Below, in pieces: positions 20,317 through 31,530 of a stretch of DNA of 64,000 nt. Made by a program: the position numbers and the translations under genes. The notes below the pieces were generated by a model that worked only from the letters and a program-made list of their open reading frames with translations, was not told the origin of the DNA and did no database searches. The stretch is from assembly GCA_030068145.1 (NCBI GenBank), contig JAPJBO010000724.1:52928-116927 (forward strand). The letters are read 5' to 3'. Numbering within the stretch: position 1 is the stretch's first letter; the number at the start of each line of letters is the position of its first letter. This DNA comes from Diplonema papillatum. Taxonomy: Eukaryota > Euglenozoa > Diplonemea > Diplonemida > Diplonemidae.

Positions 20317-21948
20317 ATGCAGGGCGACCTCGGCGAGAAATCGGAAGAAGAGTACGATAGAGAGGAGCGCGTCGAGAGCCTCATCGTCGAAGCACGACCT
20401 GACGTCGTAGCCAAGGTGCGATCATCCGAATCCGTACTGGGCGCGTTGGCTATGCGATCGTACGCGAGATCTTTGCCAAGACCGATTCTCCAGAAGGCCG
20501 ACGGACCGCTGGACACGATGCCGAGCACAAGGGCAAAATATGCGGTGATCGAACAAGGTCTGACGGACACCGAGGCATTCACGCTGCGCCAATGCACGCA
20601 GGAAGTGATGCTCACGACGACGGAAAGGTACCAGGCATTACCTAGCCTGGATATAACGGAAGATGATCTCAACGTGATGTTGAAATGCGGTATTGTGAAA
20701 CCCGCAGGGCGAAGGCCAAGGATCACTCTGCGAGTTTTCAAGGTTGGGAAAAAAGGCAAAAAGGAGACACGGTTGCTCATTGATGGTCGGCCTTTTGATC
20801 TCCGAACAGCACAGGTTTTATCTCCGAAGACCCCGTCGCTGAGAGACATTGAATCTTTTGTGCTAGAGTTCTCTGTGTTCATGGTTCTCGATCTACTGGG
20901 TTACTTTTATCAGTTACCAGTGTCGGAGGCACTGTCGGAGTCTCTCGGATTCAGAGCAAGGGGGGGTAGGTACTACCTTTTTACTATCGCGGTACCGGGT
21001 ATATCCCGTGCGCCCACCGCTGCGCAGCTATCAACCCTTGGGGTTCGGCGCATTGCGGGCGTATCACAAAGCAGTCTTGCCGTTTACGATGATATTGCAC
21101 TGGGCGGCCCGACCGAAGAGGGAGTTCGCGTGAAAGAGCAGCGGTTACGAAATGCTCTAGAGGAGGCAAACATCCAAGTAAGGGAGGACAAGGTGACTAC
21201 CCCGTCTCCAACGGGAGTCTTCGACGGAATCCAGTTAGACCTTGAAGGCAAGACACTCGCTATCCCGCGCCAGTGGGCAGATGCTGTATCAAGTCAGGAG
21301 ACTCCGGGAAAGATCACTTCGTTCAGGGGTCTGGCCCAATTTGTGGGTTGTTTGCGGTGGGCGTTGTATGTCATGAGGAGTCCGGCGGCCGCATATCCGA
21401 AGTTGTTGAGGTTGAACCGGCAGATAAGCCGAAGATGCGTAACCAACAAGGATTGGGATACAGTAGTCGCGCCTTCGCCGGAGCTCTTGGTGGAAATTGG
21501 CAGGGGGAAAACGTGGTTGCGCGAATGCGTTCCCCGCAATGTTGGACGCAGCGAGAGGAACCTGCACGTCTGGACAGATGCTTCGGATCAGGGAGGTGCT
21601 TTTGCGGTGCTGGACCCGGCGAGAGGCACGATACTCGCTCGGGAACGATGGACCTGGACGGAAAGATTGACGCAGTTGGCCCCACCAACACCCATACGGC
21701 GCCGAGAACTGGTGACAGCAGCTATCGGTCTTCGCGTCGCGAGAGAGATCTCTGCCGGGTGGGTCAGGATGGAGGCTTTCCACGACAACAGCACCGCAGA
21801 GAGCCGGTGCAGGAAGTTGGCATCCCCCCATTTGGCTGAGAACCGTCTCCTTGTCGGACTGTGCGCGCATCTACAGAAGGCGGACGTCCGAACACACCTC
21901 GTTCCGAGTCAGAACATGGTTGCGGACATGGACACGAGGAGTGTATAA
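20317..21948 (+). CDS. E4 reverse transcriptase-RNase H
   Basis: 543 aa from the first ATG at 20317; the frame is open from 20173, so a non-ATG or frameshifted start is possible. RT: LLIDGRPFD, VLDLLGYFYQLP (A), VPGISRAPTAAQ (B), LAVYDDIALGG (C, Y-D-D). RNase H: VWTDASDQGG, RRELVTAAIGL, FHDNSTAES, MVADMDTRS. All catalytic residues are present. In the same frame upstream, an ORF running through the minisatellite stops at 20166, so a two-stop gap separates that ORF from RT. Confidence 0.85.
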   Translation: MQGDLGEKSEEEYDREERVESLIVEARPDVVAKVRSSESVLGALAMRSYARSLPRPILQKADGPLDTMPSTRAKYAVIEQGLTDTEAFTLRQCTQEVMLTTTERYQALPSLDITEDDLNVMLKCGIVKPAGRRPRITLRVFKVGKKGKKETRLLIDGRPFDLRTAQVLSPKTPSLRDIESFVLEFSVFMVLDLLGYFYQLPVSEALSESLGFRARGGRYYLFTIAVPGISRAPTAAQLSTLGVRRIAGVSQSSLAVYDDIALGGPTEEGVRVKEQRLRNALEEANIQVREDKVTTPSPTGVFDGIQLDLEGKTLAIPRQWADAVSSQETPGKITSFRGLAQFVGCLRWALYVMRSPAAAYPKLLRLNRQISRRCVTNKDWDTVVAPSPELLVEIGRGKTWLRECVPRNVGRSERNLHVWTDASDQGGAFAVLDPARGTILARERWTWTERLTQLAPPTPIRRRELVTAAIGLRVAREISAGWVRMEAFHDNSTAESRCRKLASPHLAENRLLVGLCAHLQKADVRTHLVPSQNMVADMDTRSV

Positions 21949-21997
21949 GCTAATGAATGCGGAGAGAAGAAAGGGGGGGGTGTTTTTGTTCTTAATA

Positions 21998-22806
21998 CGG
22001 TTGGATTTCCTTCCGCGTGATTGGCACACGGAAGAGGGTACCCCGCAGAAGTGTTTCCTCCTGCGAGTCAACGGGCCCTCTTTTTTCCGTAGCGGGAAGA
22101 ATTCAATTGACCGGCCCCCCTCGCAACCTCGCAAGGACGGGAGCAAGGTGGTCCTGTGTTTCTCCACGGGACCCCGACGCTCGCTACGTCGTAATAAAAA
22201 CTCAAAACGCAGAATAGTCTCGTCTTCCTCCTCTCGAACGTCTTCCTCCAACGTCTCATTGTACTAGGCCGGCGCAAAAACCAAAGGGATGGGAAATAAG
22301 ATCGGTGAGAAAAAACACGCAGTCTTTTTTCGCTTGGTCTTATTCTCCCAACAATATAGGTGAACACCCAAACACACACCTTCTCCCTTTCCGGTTTTTT
22401 GGCGCCACTGACCCGCAGGTCAGGAAAAAACTTCAAATTCCCTCCCACCCGTCCCTTGGAAAGGGGAGTTCGCACAGTTTCGTATTTGAAAACCCTTGCT
22501 CCTCCGGTTGGATTTCCTTCCGCGTGATTGGCACACGGAAGAGGGTACCCCGCAGAAGTGTTTCCTCCTGCGAGTCAACGGGCCCTCTTTTTTCCGTAGC
22601 GGGAAGAATTCAATTGACCGGCCCCCCTCGCAACCTCGCAAGGACGGGAGCAAGGTGGTCCTGTGTTTCTCCACGGGACCCCGACGCTCGCTACGTCGTA
22701 ATTAAAACTCAAACGCAGAATAGTCTCGTCTTCCTCCTCTCGAACGTCTTCCTCCAACGTCTCATTGTACTAGGCCGGCGCAAAAACCAAAGGGATGGGA
22801 AATAAG
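21998..22806 (+). repeat. E4 3' terminal array B1-A2-B2
   Basis: B1 and B2 are 303-bp copies (CGGTTGGATTTCC ... GGGAAATAAG) flanking A2 and a 66-bp linker. Minus-strand ORFs in this area only reflect the repeat. Confidence 0.9.
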
Positions 22807-25800
22807 AAATCAGCAATGAAGGCGAAGGTGAAGTTAGGTGGGAAGACGGCAAGTGGCACTTCCTGTTATCTCCGATATGGGACTCGGAAATTAGGATCAA
22901 GTCGGAATCTCTACTCGGAGAGTGGCGAGAAACGGGATACTACGCGCCGCCGACGGTGAGAGCCGTTCACACTTTATCCAGCAACTTGTTCGCTCCTCGT
23001 TGTTCGAACGATCACGTTATGACCGTCGCCAACGTGGAGGCAGCCGAAACTTATAGTTGCGCGGTTTGCGACAAAGAAATCAAGACGGAGAAGTACTACA
23101 CTTGTACGAAATGCACTGACAAGCTCGACCTTCACTGCGTGAATCGTGTTTCGCTCGGCGATGCCACGTTTGCTCTCGAACGCAACACGCTCGTCAAATA
23201 CGTAAAGACGAGGTGGAATGTCCTCGCATCACTTCCTTGACATATATCGCAAGCACCCTCATCGACCAGAACGGCTTCGCAACAGAAACTGATAAGGAAC
23301 TGGCCCAAATAGGTCGCTTGGCGGCAATGGCACTGATTCCAAACAACATTCCGTTGCAACAAGAGCAATGCGAGCCTTCGAGGAAGGTGCTGGAAGCCGC
23401 GTCGCACCTGGTAGGGCGACGCGTAGATAGATTGAGGATCTTCGGCAAGAGAGGAACTGAAGATCGGATTCACATGCAAATGGCAGGCTATCCTTCCGAA
23501 GCAGACAGTGGTAAGCCTGCAACGCCCTTCTGGTGCGTTGCTGCGGAGTTCAGGAAAACTGACGCACGCCCTGGACTTGCCGTGGGCAACGAGGGTGCTT
23601 TCATGGCCTCCCGTGTAGTGAGGCTAAATGTTCCGTTAGAAGTTGTCGGTTTGAGGAACAATCTGGTTGGTATTGAGGGAGCCAAGGAGCTGCTGGAAGC
23701 GGTACGGCGGAACTCCCACATTCGCGAAGCGACTTTGGGAGATGACCACGTGGACAACGCCGAGGTAGAACTGTATCGCGTTGCACTTTCCATCCGCTGC
23801 ATGTATCATACTTGCATGTTGGAGGAGAAGCCTCTATTGGCGGATCACTTGTCCGGCATGGGTGCTCGATGGCCCGAGATTCTTGCACTTGCGCTTGGCG
23901 ACATTAAGGATATGGAACTGCCTGTCGGCGGCATTCTGGACCATCATCCCGTCGGTTGGGCGGAAATGGCACGCGGCTTCGTCACGCCACCGCGGCCTGC
24001 CAAACGTTCTCTGCACCATGCCTGCGAAGCTGGTCAAATGAGGGCAGTTATACCGTTGCTGGATGATTGTGGAATGGACCCTGATGAACTAGACGAAAAA
24101 GGAGCACCCCCCTTGCTCAAAGCAGTGCGGCAAAATGCGTTCGAGAGCGAGCAGGGAAGGATCGTGATTGGGAGGCTGGTGACGCCAGAGACAATGAAGC
24201 GAAACGAAGCGTTGAAGATTGCAGCGCGCGTGTGTGGTCCTGTGGTCACGGGGGAGCTGCTGAAGCAAGGCATGACGGTTGCAGAAGGTGACTCTGAAGT
24301 GCTGACCATGGCAGTTAAGAACCCAGCATTCGGAAAGGATCTGGCGGTTTTGGGGCAGCTTCTCCAACCGCAAGCCATCAGCAACCGTCGGCTGTACTTG
24401 GAGTAAAGGCTAGCGTGTTAAAGATGGCCTGTGCGAACAGTTATTTCAACAGCCCTGAAACCGTGGGTCGCCTGAAAGACTTTTTTGACGACGAAAAGAC
24501 GTCAGTTGCACTGCATGCGGCGTGCCGAGCGGGCTTGGTTCATGTTACACAGCTTCTTATTGATGAGTGGTAGGGAGAGAGACGACTGTGACAACACACT
24601 TCTGCACAGCGCGTGCATGTCTTCATTTGACTGGGCGAAGTCTACGGAAGGCACGAGATTAATCGATGCCCTCGCAAAGGATGCTTTGGATTCAATAAAC
24701 GATGACATGGAAGCGCCGCTCGTGTCCGCTATTCCAGCAGGTCTGGTGGAAACGACAGGTTACCTTTTGAAGTTAGGAGCCAGCGTCCGGGTACAAGGTG
24801 TACACGGAATTACCGCGCACTTAGTGAGAACAAACGCTTTTGAATCATGTGAGAGGGGCCGTGAGATTATCAGGGACATTGTGATGCGCGACAAGGCTTT
24901 GAGAGATGAAAGAGACCCAGATGCATCCGATTGCTCCGACGACGATGACATATCTTCGTTCGCCTTTGCATGCGCCATGGGGAAAGTGGTATCTTCTTAG
25001 ACTTGGGGATGCCGATGGAGGCGGCGTTGCGGTGTGTGAGCACCAGCCGTGCATTCGCTGAGCACGTGGAACTCGTCGAAAGAATCATCGACGGAGCTGA
25101 TTTGGCGAAAGTAGAAATTGATGACGAGCATCCCGTCATCTCAGCAATCGCGGCGGGCAACGGTAGCTTCATACCAGTCATAATGAATCATATGTCCGAA
25201 GAGCAGAAGAACAAAATAGGTGAAGTACCAATTGAGCAGATATTGAAACGTGGCTTGATGGACTCTCATGAAGGAGTCGAGATTCTTCAGTTGTTCCTCT
25301 CACCTGAACGGGTCAACGAGCGTGTCGATGGCAGCCTTCCACTTCACACAGCCTTAGGCCAGAGCTGTGCAGTGCTTGCGACAGCTCTGCTGGATCTGGG
25401 TGCCGACCCCAGTATCTTGCAAGACGAAGAGACATCGTGTCTCCTTGCAGCGTGCACCGCTATGTTCTACAAGGCTGACATCCGAGACCTCATTCGTCGT
25501 CTTGCTGTTCCTTCAGTGCTCAACAGTCCTGGGTACCCACTGTATGCAGCAATCGACGACGGCCAAGTCGAGATCGCGGAGGTTCTTCTCAGCATTCCTG
25601 GCATCGACATCATGAAAACGGAAAGCCAAGAAACAATAGCCCACGCCGCTACCTCCGGATCTGAGTGGAACAGTGTCCATGGGGTCAGCATAATCAAACG
25701 GGTATTAGACCGCGCTCCACAGTTGCTCGGAGCTAAACAGTCGGATGGTAAAGCACCCTTCCACTATGCAGCTGAACGCCAGCAGTGGTACTTGCTGGAG

Positions 25801-26064
25801 GCATTCATGAGCTATGGCCTAGAGCGACCGTGGGTTGTAGACACAGAGGGAAGATGTGTATTAGTGGACAAGAATCTCTCCAGCCCTCTTCACGAGCTTG
25901 TATTGCACGCTGTAAGTCCTGGGTTTGAGACGAAGGTGTTCCGCAAACTGGCCGTTGCGCCTCTCATCGACATGCAAGACAAAAATGAGGATACAGCGCT
26001 GCACGTAGCCGCAAGATGCCGACCTATCAACGCACAGCTTTTGGTATCATGTTCTGTTCTTCAG

Positions 26065-26465
26065 GTTGAAAGGAGGAAGTCAGCACCACGTTTGCACATA
26101 TGAGACTGTAGTCTTCATACAATCATTTTACATACGTCAGCTTGGAAGGACATGCTCAACGATGCTGCCAGACGAAGAACCGAAGGGATCCCAAGTGCTG
26201 TAACTACCGAGCCACGTGTTGAACGGACGTGAGATCATGCCGGTCTATACCTACACGACAAGACACACAAACACAACAGGTCAAAAGTCCTGAGTGAGAC
26301 AAAAACACAGTCGTGTAAACGAAGATCAAATCAGATTGCGTTCATATTGTATTTGCTCCTCTGCCTCTCTATTTTCCCCTTCCGTTCGGAGTCCAAGCAG
26401 CCACGTCGAGTATTCTTGAAGTGCGTGTTCCAACCGCTTGAGCACAGTCGAAGCAAACACAACAG
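26065..26465 (+). other. Intron of pseudogene copy B
   Basis: 401 bp, GTTGAAAGG...AACACAACAG, collinear with the copy C intron. No CT tract and no insertion. Confidence 0.75.
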
Positions 26466-26705
26466 ATCGACTGTGGCGCATCGCTGACCATTGTTAACAA
26501 CGCCAAGCGCACCCCGTTGCATCAGTGCTGTGAAAGTAACTTTTCGGTCGAACTTTGCAAAGCCATGCTCAGTGGTGGGGTTGACCTGGACGCAAAGGAT
26601 GACAAGGGTAAAACAGCGTACGACCTTCGCATTGATGTCGTGGATGTTGATGCCGACGACGATGCGGCCCTTGCTATCGCAGCAAAGGTGTGCCCACTAT
26701 GTTGA
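26466..26705 (+). pseudogene. Copy B last exon (open but part of a broken gene)
   Basis: 80 codons including the stop, nearly the same as copy C's last exon (IDCGASLTIVNNAKRTPLHQ...). The exon itself is undamaged. Confidence 0.75.
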
Positions 26706-27216
26706 ATAGTTGAAGTGCACGCAGCGTTTTACACAGCTCGCACAAGATCCAGCCAACCAGAGTGATTGCCTGGTTCGTATTGAAGTCAGTTCCAGCACTG
26801 AGCGGTCTCATCAGCTGCCATGGTGGTGGCGGTTGCTCAGGGTGCTGCTTTCTTAGTGAGCATTTGTTTCAACTCAAATCCCGGATTCTCAAGCGAACGT
26901 TGGCTCTAAAAGTAGCGTTAGCAGCGGTTTAGCGGTGCAGTGCATTCGAACGAGGATGCGAAAACGAACTCCACCACCCACAGGAATTGGCGTTCCTGGC
27001 CCCTTCAAGTGCTGCGTCGCACTTGGCATAATACAGCAGATGTCCATACACAGAAGGGAAAAGCAACATACAGGCGGAAGTGACGAGACCGGAAACCTTC
27101 CAGAGAAATGGTCCCTGCACTCTAACTGCCTCCCTCTCATCGTTCTCGGGAAAGGTCAGCGCGGTAGCGGTTACCACGAGAATACATACATGGGTGGGGA
27201 GAGCTGGTAAGGTGTG
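26706..27216 (+). other. 3' flank of copy B with E3-type A repeat
   Basis: Collinear with 12952-13440. At 27144-27215 an E3-family A repeat (CTCGGGAAAGGTCAGC to GACTAACT) directly abuts an E1-family B repeat at 27217, another case of YR-element ends joined end to end. Confidence 0.7.
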
Positions 27217-28055
27217 ACTAACTCGGAAAAGGTCGCGTTGGCAGAAACGGTGAAGATAATAACTGTCACGTGATGGAATGAAAGCGAGAATTTTGGGGTG
27301 GGTCCTGTTTATTAGTTATTAGTGAATTCACGGTTAAGGGCAGCTAGCGCACAAGGTTTGCCTGATCTCGCACCCACTTCCTAGCGTCCCCGGCAGGCTC
27401 CGTGATGACAAGCGAAGAGTCCTGCGCAATCACGGGCGAGAAAAACCAGCCCATCGTAAGCCACGCCCCCGTCGTGCTTCCTGGTGCGGAGGCCGAAAAA
27501 AGCCGACGTCAACCGTCCTACTGGGAACTGGAAGAAGTAGGACTTAGGTCAACGACGACTGCGTACGACTTCGAAATGGTCTTCGCGATGACCTCGTCGA
27601 CGCGCAAGAGGATGAACTTCGGCGGGGGCTCCATAAGCTCGTTCAGCGGGCGGCCGTCAACGAGGGCCCGCGAGTGCTGTTCCCCCTTTTCAACGGCAAA
27701 AGCCGGAAGGACGCACTTCAGTGGCTCCGAACGGGGGACGCGCTCCACAAACTCAACGCTTTCCAGCGTCTGCGCATGGCGAACTCGTCGCTCTTCCGAC
27801 CCGGCACGAGAGGAGTGCAGAGCAAACCTTTGTCGGAAAGAGTGCCCGCCCGTTAGGAGGTCAAGCAGGCCATGTAAGCCCCAGGGCCGGCGAGACTCCG
27901 GAGCTCGCGGAGATCGATCGGCGGCACTGCCGTGACGTCTAGCGGCCTCGCAGATCTCGGGGCACCGATGCTCGGAATGAGACCTCTCGTTTCTGGTGGG
28001 AGGTACCCGAGAGGAACTGCCGAAGGAGGGTCGTGCTCCCCCTGACAGTCTCAAA
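27217..28055 (-). mobile_element. Truncated E1-family element with RT fragment
   Basis: 27217-27380 is a diverged B-A terminal unit of E1 (CGGAAAAGGTCGCGTTGGCA and GGTTTGCCTGATCTCGCACC). From 27384 it jumps to the middle of RT and matches 3467-4130 of E1. The minus-strand frame keeps LVDGRPLNELMEPPPK and VVVDLS before breaking at motif A. No YR, gag or RNase H. Clearly dead. Confidence 0.8.
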
Positions 28056-28738
28056 GATATCCCCCCAACACAATTTGTGTTGAGCAACGACGACGTTGGA
28101 CGAGAGGCGCGAAGTTTTGTGGTGGCGTTCTCCGGTGGAAAGACGGACTCATACTCACTTTTGATGGTTTGAATGGACTCGAAATAGTCCCTTTCCCTGT
28201 GGGGAAGATTTCTGAAAGGGTCCCCCTAGCCATACATCCGATCCGACTCGTATGCGAGAATGATTCTCGCATGAAATTCTCGCATATTCTCGCATGCGAG
28301 TGAAATACGAGAATGTGTAAACCACTCAAGAACCATGTATTTGACCCGTATTCAAGGCTCCGACAGGAATACCAAGTGAAGATAGCAAAGAACGAAATAA
28401 GGCTACGCCAACTGCAGCTTTGTAGCTGGCATTGTGTCCTGCTTTCAATACAAGGACACCTCAACACACTATGTTGTCAACAACAACTCTGGTTGCTCCA
28501 TGGTATTGCTTTCAATGCTTGAATACTGGTCGAAAACACGCTTCACAACAAGTGATCCGTGCCTGCAACTTCTCCAGCTGCGGCTTCTTGTGTTTTCTTC
28601 TACGATTTCCTCTGCCGCAGCTCGTTTCGTGAAGCTGGCGGCTACCAGTCAATTGCCGCTGACTTAGGAGGCACCGGCTTCTTGAATATTGGCCTCGGGG
28701 CCGTTTGCAGGTGCATTATTAGGTTGCAGGCTCTCTGG

Positions 28739-29740
28739 ATGGCAACGGTCCGCAGGTACGTCGGCGAGCCCTTGGAATCTAGCGAGCCCTTGGAATCTAG
28801 CGAGCCCTTGGAATCTAGCGAGCCCTTGGAATCTAGCGAGCCCTTGGAATCTAGCGAGCCCTTGGCATCTAGCGAGCCCTTGGAATCTAGCGAGCCCTTG
28901 GAATCTAGCGAGCCCTTGGAATCTAGCGAGCCCTTGGAATCTAGCGAGCCCTTGGCATCTAGCGAGCCCTTGGAATCTAGCGAGCCCTTGGAATCTAGCG
29001 AGCCCTTGGAATCTAGCGAGCCCTTGGAATCTAGCGAGCCCTTGGAATCTAGCGAGCCCTTGGAATCTAGCGAGCCCTTGGCATCTAGCGAGCCCTTGGA
29101 ATCTAGCGAGCCCTTGGAATCTAGCGAGCCCTTGGAATCTAGCGAGCCCTTGGAATCTAGCGAGCCCTTGGAATCTAGCGAGCCCTTGGAATCTAGCGAG
29201 CCCTTGGAATCTAGCGAGCCCTTGGAATCTAGCGAGCCCTTGGAATCTAGCGAGCCCTTGGAATCTAGCGAGCCCTTGGAATCTAGCGAGCCCTTGGAAT
29301 CTAGCGAGCCCTTGGAATCTAGCGAGCCCTTGGAATCTAGCGAGCCCTTGGAATCTAGCGAGCCCTTGGAATCTAGCGAGCCCTTGGAATCTAGCGAGCC
29401 CTTGGAATCTAGCGAGCCCTTGGAATCTAGCGAGCCCTTGGAATCTAGCGAGCCCTTGGAATCTAGCGAGCCCTTGGAATCTAGCGAGCCCTTGGAATCT
29501 AGCGAGCCCTTGGAATCTAGCGAGCCCTTGGAATCTAGCGAGCCCTTGGAATCTAGCGAGCCCTTGGAATCTAGCGAGCCCTTGGAATCTAGCGAGCCCT
29601 TGGAATCTAGCGAGCCCTTGGAATCTAGCGAGCCCTTGGAATCTAGCGAGCCAAGCGACAGCGAGTCAAGAAGACCTAATCCTCAAATAACGCTAAAAAG
29701 CACAAGCAAATTCGGTTCCCGAGTTCATAAACAGCTTTGA
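28739..29740 (+). CDS. Hypothetical repeat protein (SSEPLE)n
   Basis: 333 aa from the ATG at 28739, mostly the hexapeptide EPLESS repeated about 49 times, with a few EPLASS variants and the C-terminus SDSESRRPNPQITLKSTSK. The 18-bp unit also stays open in another frame (LASPWN), so openness is not proof of coding. There is no known domain. A strongly acidic, Ser/Pro-rich repeat would be disordered. It may be only a minisatellite. Confidence 0.3.
   Translation: MATVRRYVGEPLESSEPLESSEPLESSEPLESSEPLESSEPLASSEPLESSEPLESSEPLESSEPLESSEPLASSEPLESSEPLESSEPLESSEPLESSEPLESSEPLESSEPLASSEPLESSEPLESSEPLESSEPLESSEPLESSEPLESSEPLESSEPLESSEPLESSEPLESSEPLESSEPLESSEPLESSEPLESSEPLESSEPLESSEPLESSEPLESSEPLESSEPLESSEPLESSEPLESSEPLESSEPLESSEPLESSEPLESSEPLESSEPLESSEPLESSEPLESSEPLESSEPSDSESRRPNPQITLKSTSKFGSRVHKQL
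28770..29652 (+). repeat. 18-bp minisatellite, about 49 copies
   Basis: Unit CCCTTGGAATCTAGCGAG. Only three copies differ (GGCATC), spaced unevenly in the left third; the remainder looks uniform, which suggests recent expansion. Confidence 0.97.
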
Positions 29741-30096
29741 AAGCCTGCATCCGCGAACAGACGAAACGAACTGTGGCAGTGAAGGCAGAGGCGGAAAGGA
29801 AAGTTCACTACACAGAGGAAGCAGCAGCTGGAGTAGTTCGGAGGCCCAGTGGCGGCAAAATGTGCCGCGGAAGCCTCGGAGACGACCCAAAACGTTGTTT
29901 CCTGCCGGTTTCTCATGTGTTCAAGCATGCTGTACTGTGAGTTATCTCATTCTCGCATATTCTCGCACGTGCGAGAATATGCGAGAATCATGCTATAAGT
30001 TCGAGAATATGCGGGAGTTTTGCGAGAATCGGGGCCGCGACCCCCCAACACGAGAATATGCGAGAATACGAGTCGTATCGGATGTATGCCTAGGGG

Positions 30097-31530
30097 CTGC
30101 CTTGTGCGCTTACTTCGAAGGAGGGGAGAAGCAATAGAACTACAAAGTGGGTCTTTTTTGTTGAACGCTTACGCCCACCACTGAACCCAGATTCACCTGT
30201 GTTTCGTGTGGGCTACAGCACATTTACCTCCTTTGATCTTTTGCAACTTGCAGCCTCCTCAAGTATTTTCTGCAAAGCAGGTGCTTAGACAGTGTGTATG
30301 CGAAAGGGCACTCTCAGGAGCCTAGCGCAGCAGAGTGTGCAAATGAACCACGAGTTAAAGTCAAGCCCGATACAGTAGAAGCTCCCCCATGCGTTAGGCA
30401 ATGTCCCGCCTAAACACTATTCGACGATTTCCCTCCAATCTCCTCCCACTGTCACACCACCCACGAAGCTTAACCTCACAAGCACAAAACGTCGAAAGTC
30501 ACCAATCTGGAGACCTCCTGGTGGTGCCTTAGGTGGCAGGGACCCTCTCGAAAAACGAAGGAGGGACACTTTGAAATGTACTTAAGAGTCGAATGGAGGA
30601 AGAACGAAGAACGGAACTCAGTTTGCGGCTTACTTCCTTGCATGTTGTCAGGTATTGGCACGAAGGTAGCAGCTTTGAGATGCTGTTGCGAACGACATCT
30701 TTGTCAATCCCAGCTCTAACGCCCTTCTCAGCTTCAGCCTACGACGATCCCGGTTGACTCGACGAGAAAGACGTGCCAGTGTTGTGTGTGACTACTATCC
30801 GCATGCTTTCTTCGTGCAGGCGCTGAGCATCCTGTAGGGACCCGTCGAAGAAAGAGGAAGAAAAAAGAAAGCAAGTAGTTGACAACGAAAGAAAGAAGGA
30901 AAGGTGAAGAGAAGAGAGAAAGAAGAAAAAATCAAAAAAGTAGGAAAAGAAAAAGTAGAAACAGGCACCGGGTCCAGGAGCGTGACGGTTAACCTCAGCT
31001 TGAGTCGAAGGCAGCACAGTGCCACAGCCCCCTCCGCTCTGCCCTGTGGCTGAACGTCTCTACGAGTTTGCGTTCACCGCAAGCGCCAAGCGTCAAGGTG
31101 CGCCACGCCTTGATGCTTTAGGGCAGCCACTTGACCCGTAGGCCCGTAGCTCTGCTGGTGACCAATAATACGCGTGGCGTGCCCCCATGCCACAAGACAA
31201 AATCAAAACGAGACAAACTTAAAGGGAAGGGTGTCTCTATCGCAAGATTAGTCCCTATTTGGTTACAGCTTCTGGTCCAGGTCCCCAAGGATTGGCAAAA
31301 TAAAACTTGCTGAGTGCATTTCCCAGTAGTTTCTTGTGAGGATTGTGCGTGTGCCGTCATGTCCCCCTGTAGGGCTTACGTCTTCCCATGTGACAAACGG
31401 TGGTACTTTGACAAGCGATGGCACCAAACGGGCACAGAGGAGACTGCCAGTTACGTAATCTGAAAGGAGGGTAAATGTGCTGCAGCCACGGGTAAATCTG
31501 GGTTCAGTGGCCGGCGTAAGCATTCAACAA
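30097..31530. repeat. Intergenic segmental-duplication unit II, with an inverted block
   Basis: 30135-30290 is the reverse complement of 15283-15420 (and of 31425-31530), so this unit contains one block in both orientations about 1.2 kb apart. 30320-31530 is collinear with unit I. No gene seen. Confidence 0.65.

Larger units (their letters stand above)
17429..22806 (+). mobile_element. E4: tyrosine-recombinase retrotransposon inserted in pseudogene B
   Basis: About 5.4 kb with gag, YR, minisatellite and RT-RH. A1 17430-17566, B1 21998-22300, A2 22302-22437, B2 22504-22806. Host sequence on the two sides (CTTATTTTTG and AAATCAGCAATG) joins to give exactly the uninterrupted sequence of copy C near 40145-40165. 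There is no target duplication, as expected for YR insertion. The site is not a CT repeat, unlike E1-E3. Confidence 0.92.
16173..26705 (+). pseudogene. Copy B of the NZF-ART-LRR-ANK gene, broken
   Basis: Similarity to copy C starts abruptly at 16173 (C position 38206), so the N-terminus and zinc finger are missing. Damage in order: an in-frame 9-bp deletion near 16350; a 7-bp deletion near 16782 (frameshift); loss of about 680 bp near 17385 that removes the STS and ExE motifs of the transferase; E4 inserted at 17429-22806; a 1-bp deletion near 23210; a TAA near 24404 with about 285 bp lost; a 5-bp deletion near 24566; an 11-bp deletion near 24990. The ankyrin part 24970-26064 is again open. 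Exon 1 ends 26064, intron 26065-26465, last exon 26466-26705. Confidence 0.92.
28223..30096. mobile_element. TIR element carrying an 18-bp coding minisatellite
   Basis: The left end CCCCTAGCCATACATCCGAT and the right end, read in reverse complement, CCCCTAGGCATACATCCGAT, are inverted for about 30 bp. Inside each end are palindromic arrays of GAGAATATGCGAGAAT type (28250-28315 and 29945-30065). No transposase is seen. A related end occurs near 33555-33580 (TATGCCTAGG). No clear target duplication. Confidence 0.65.
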
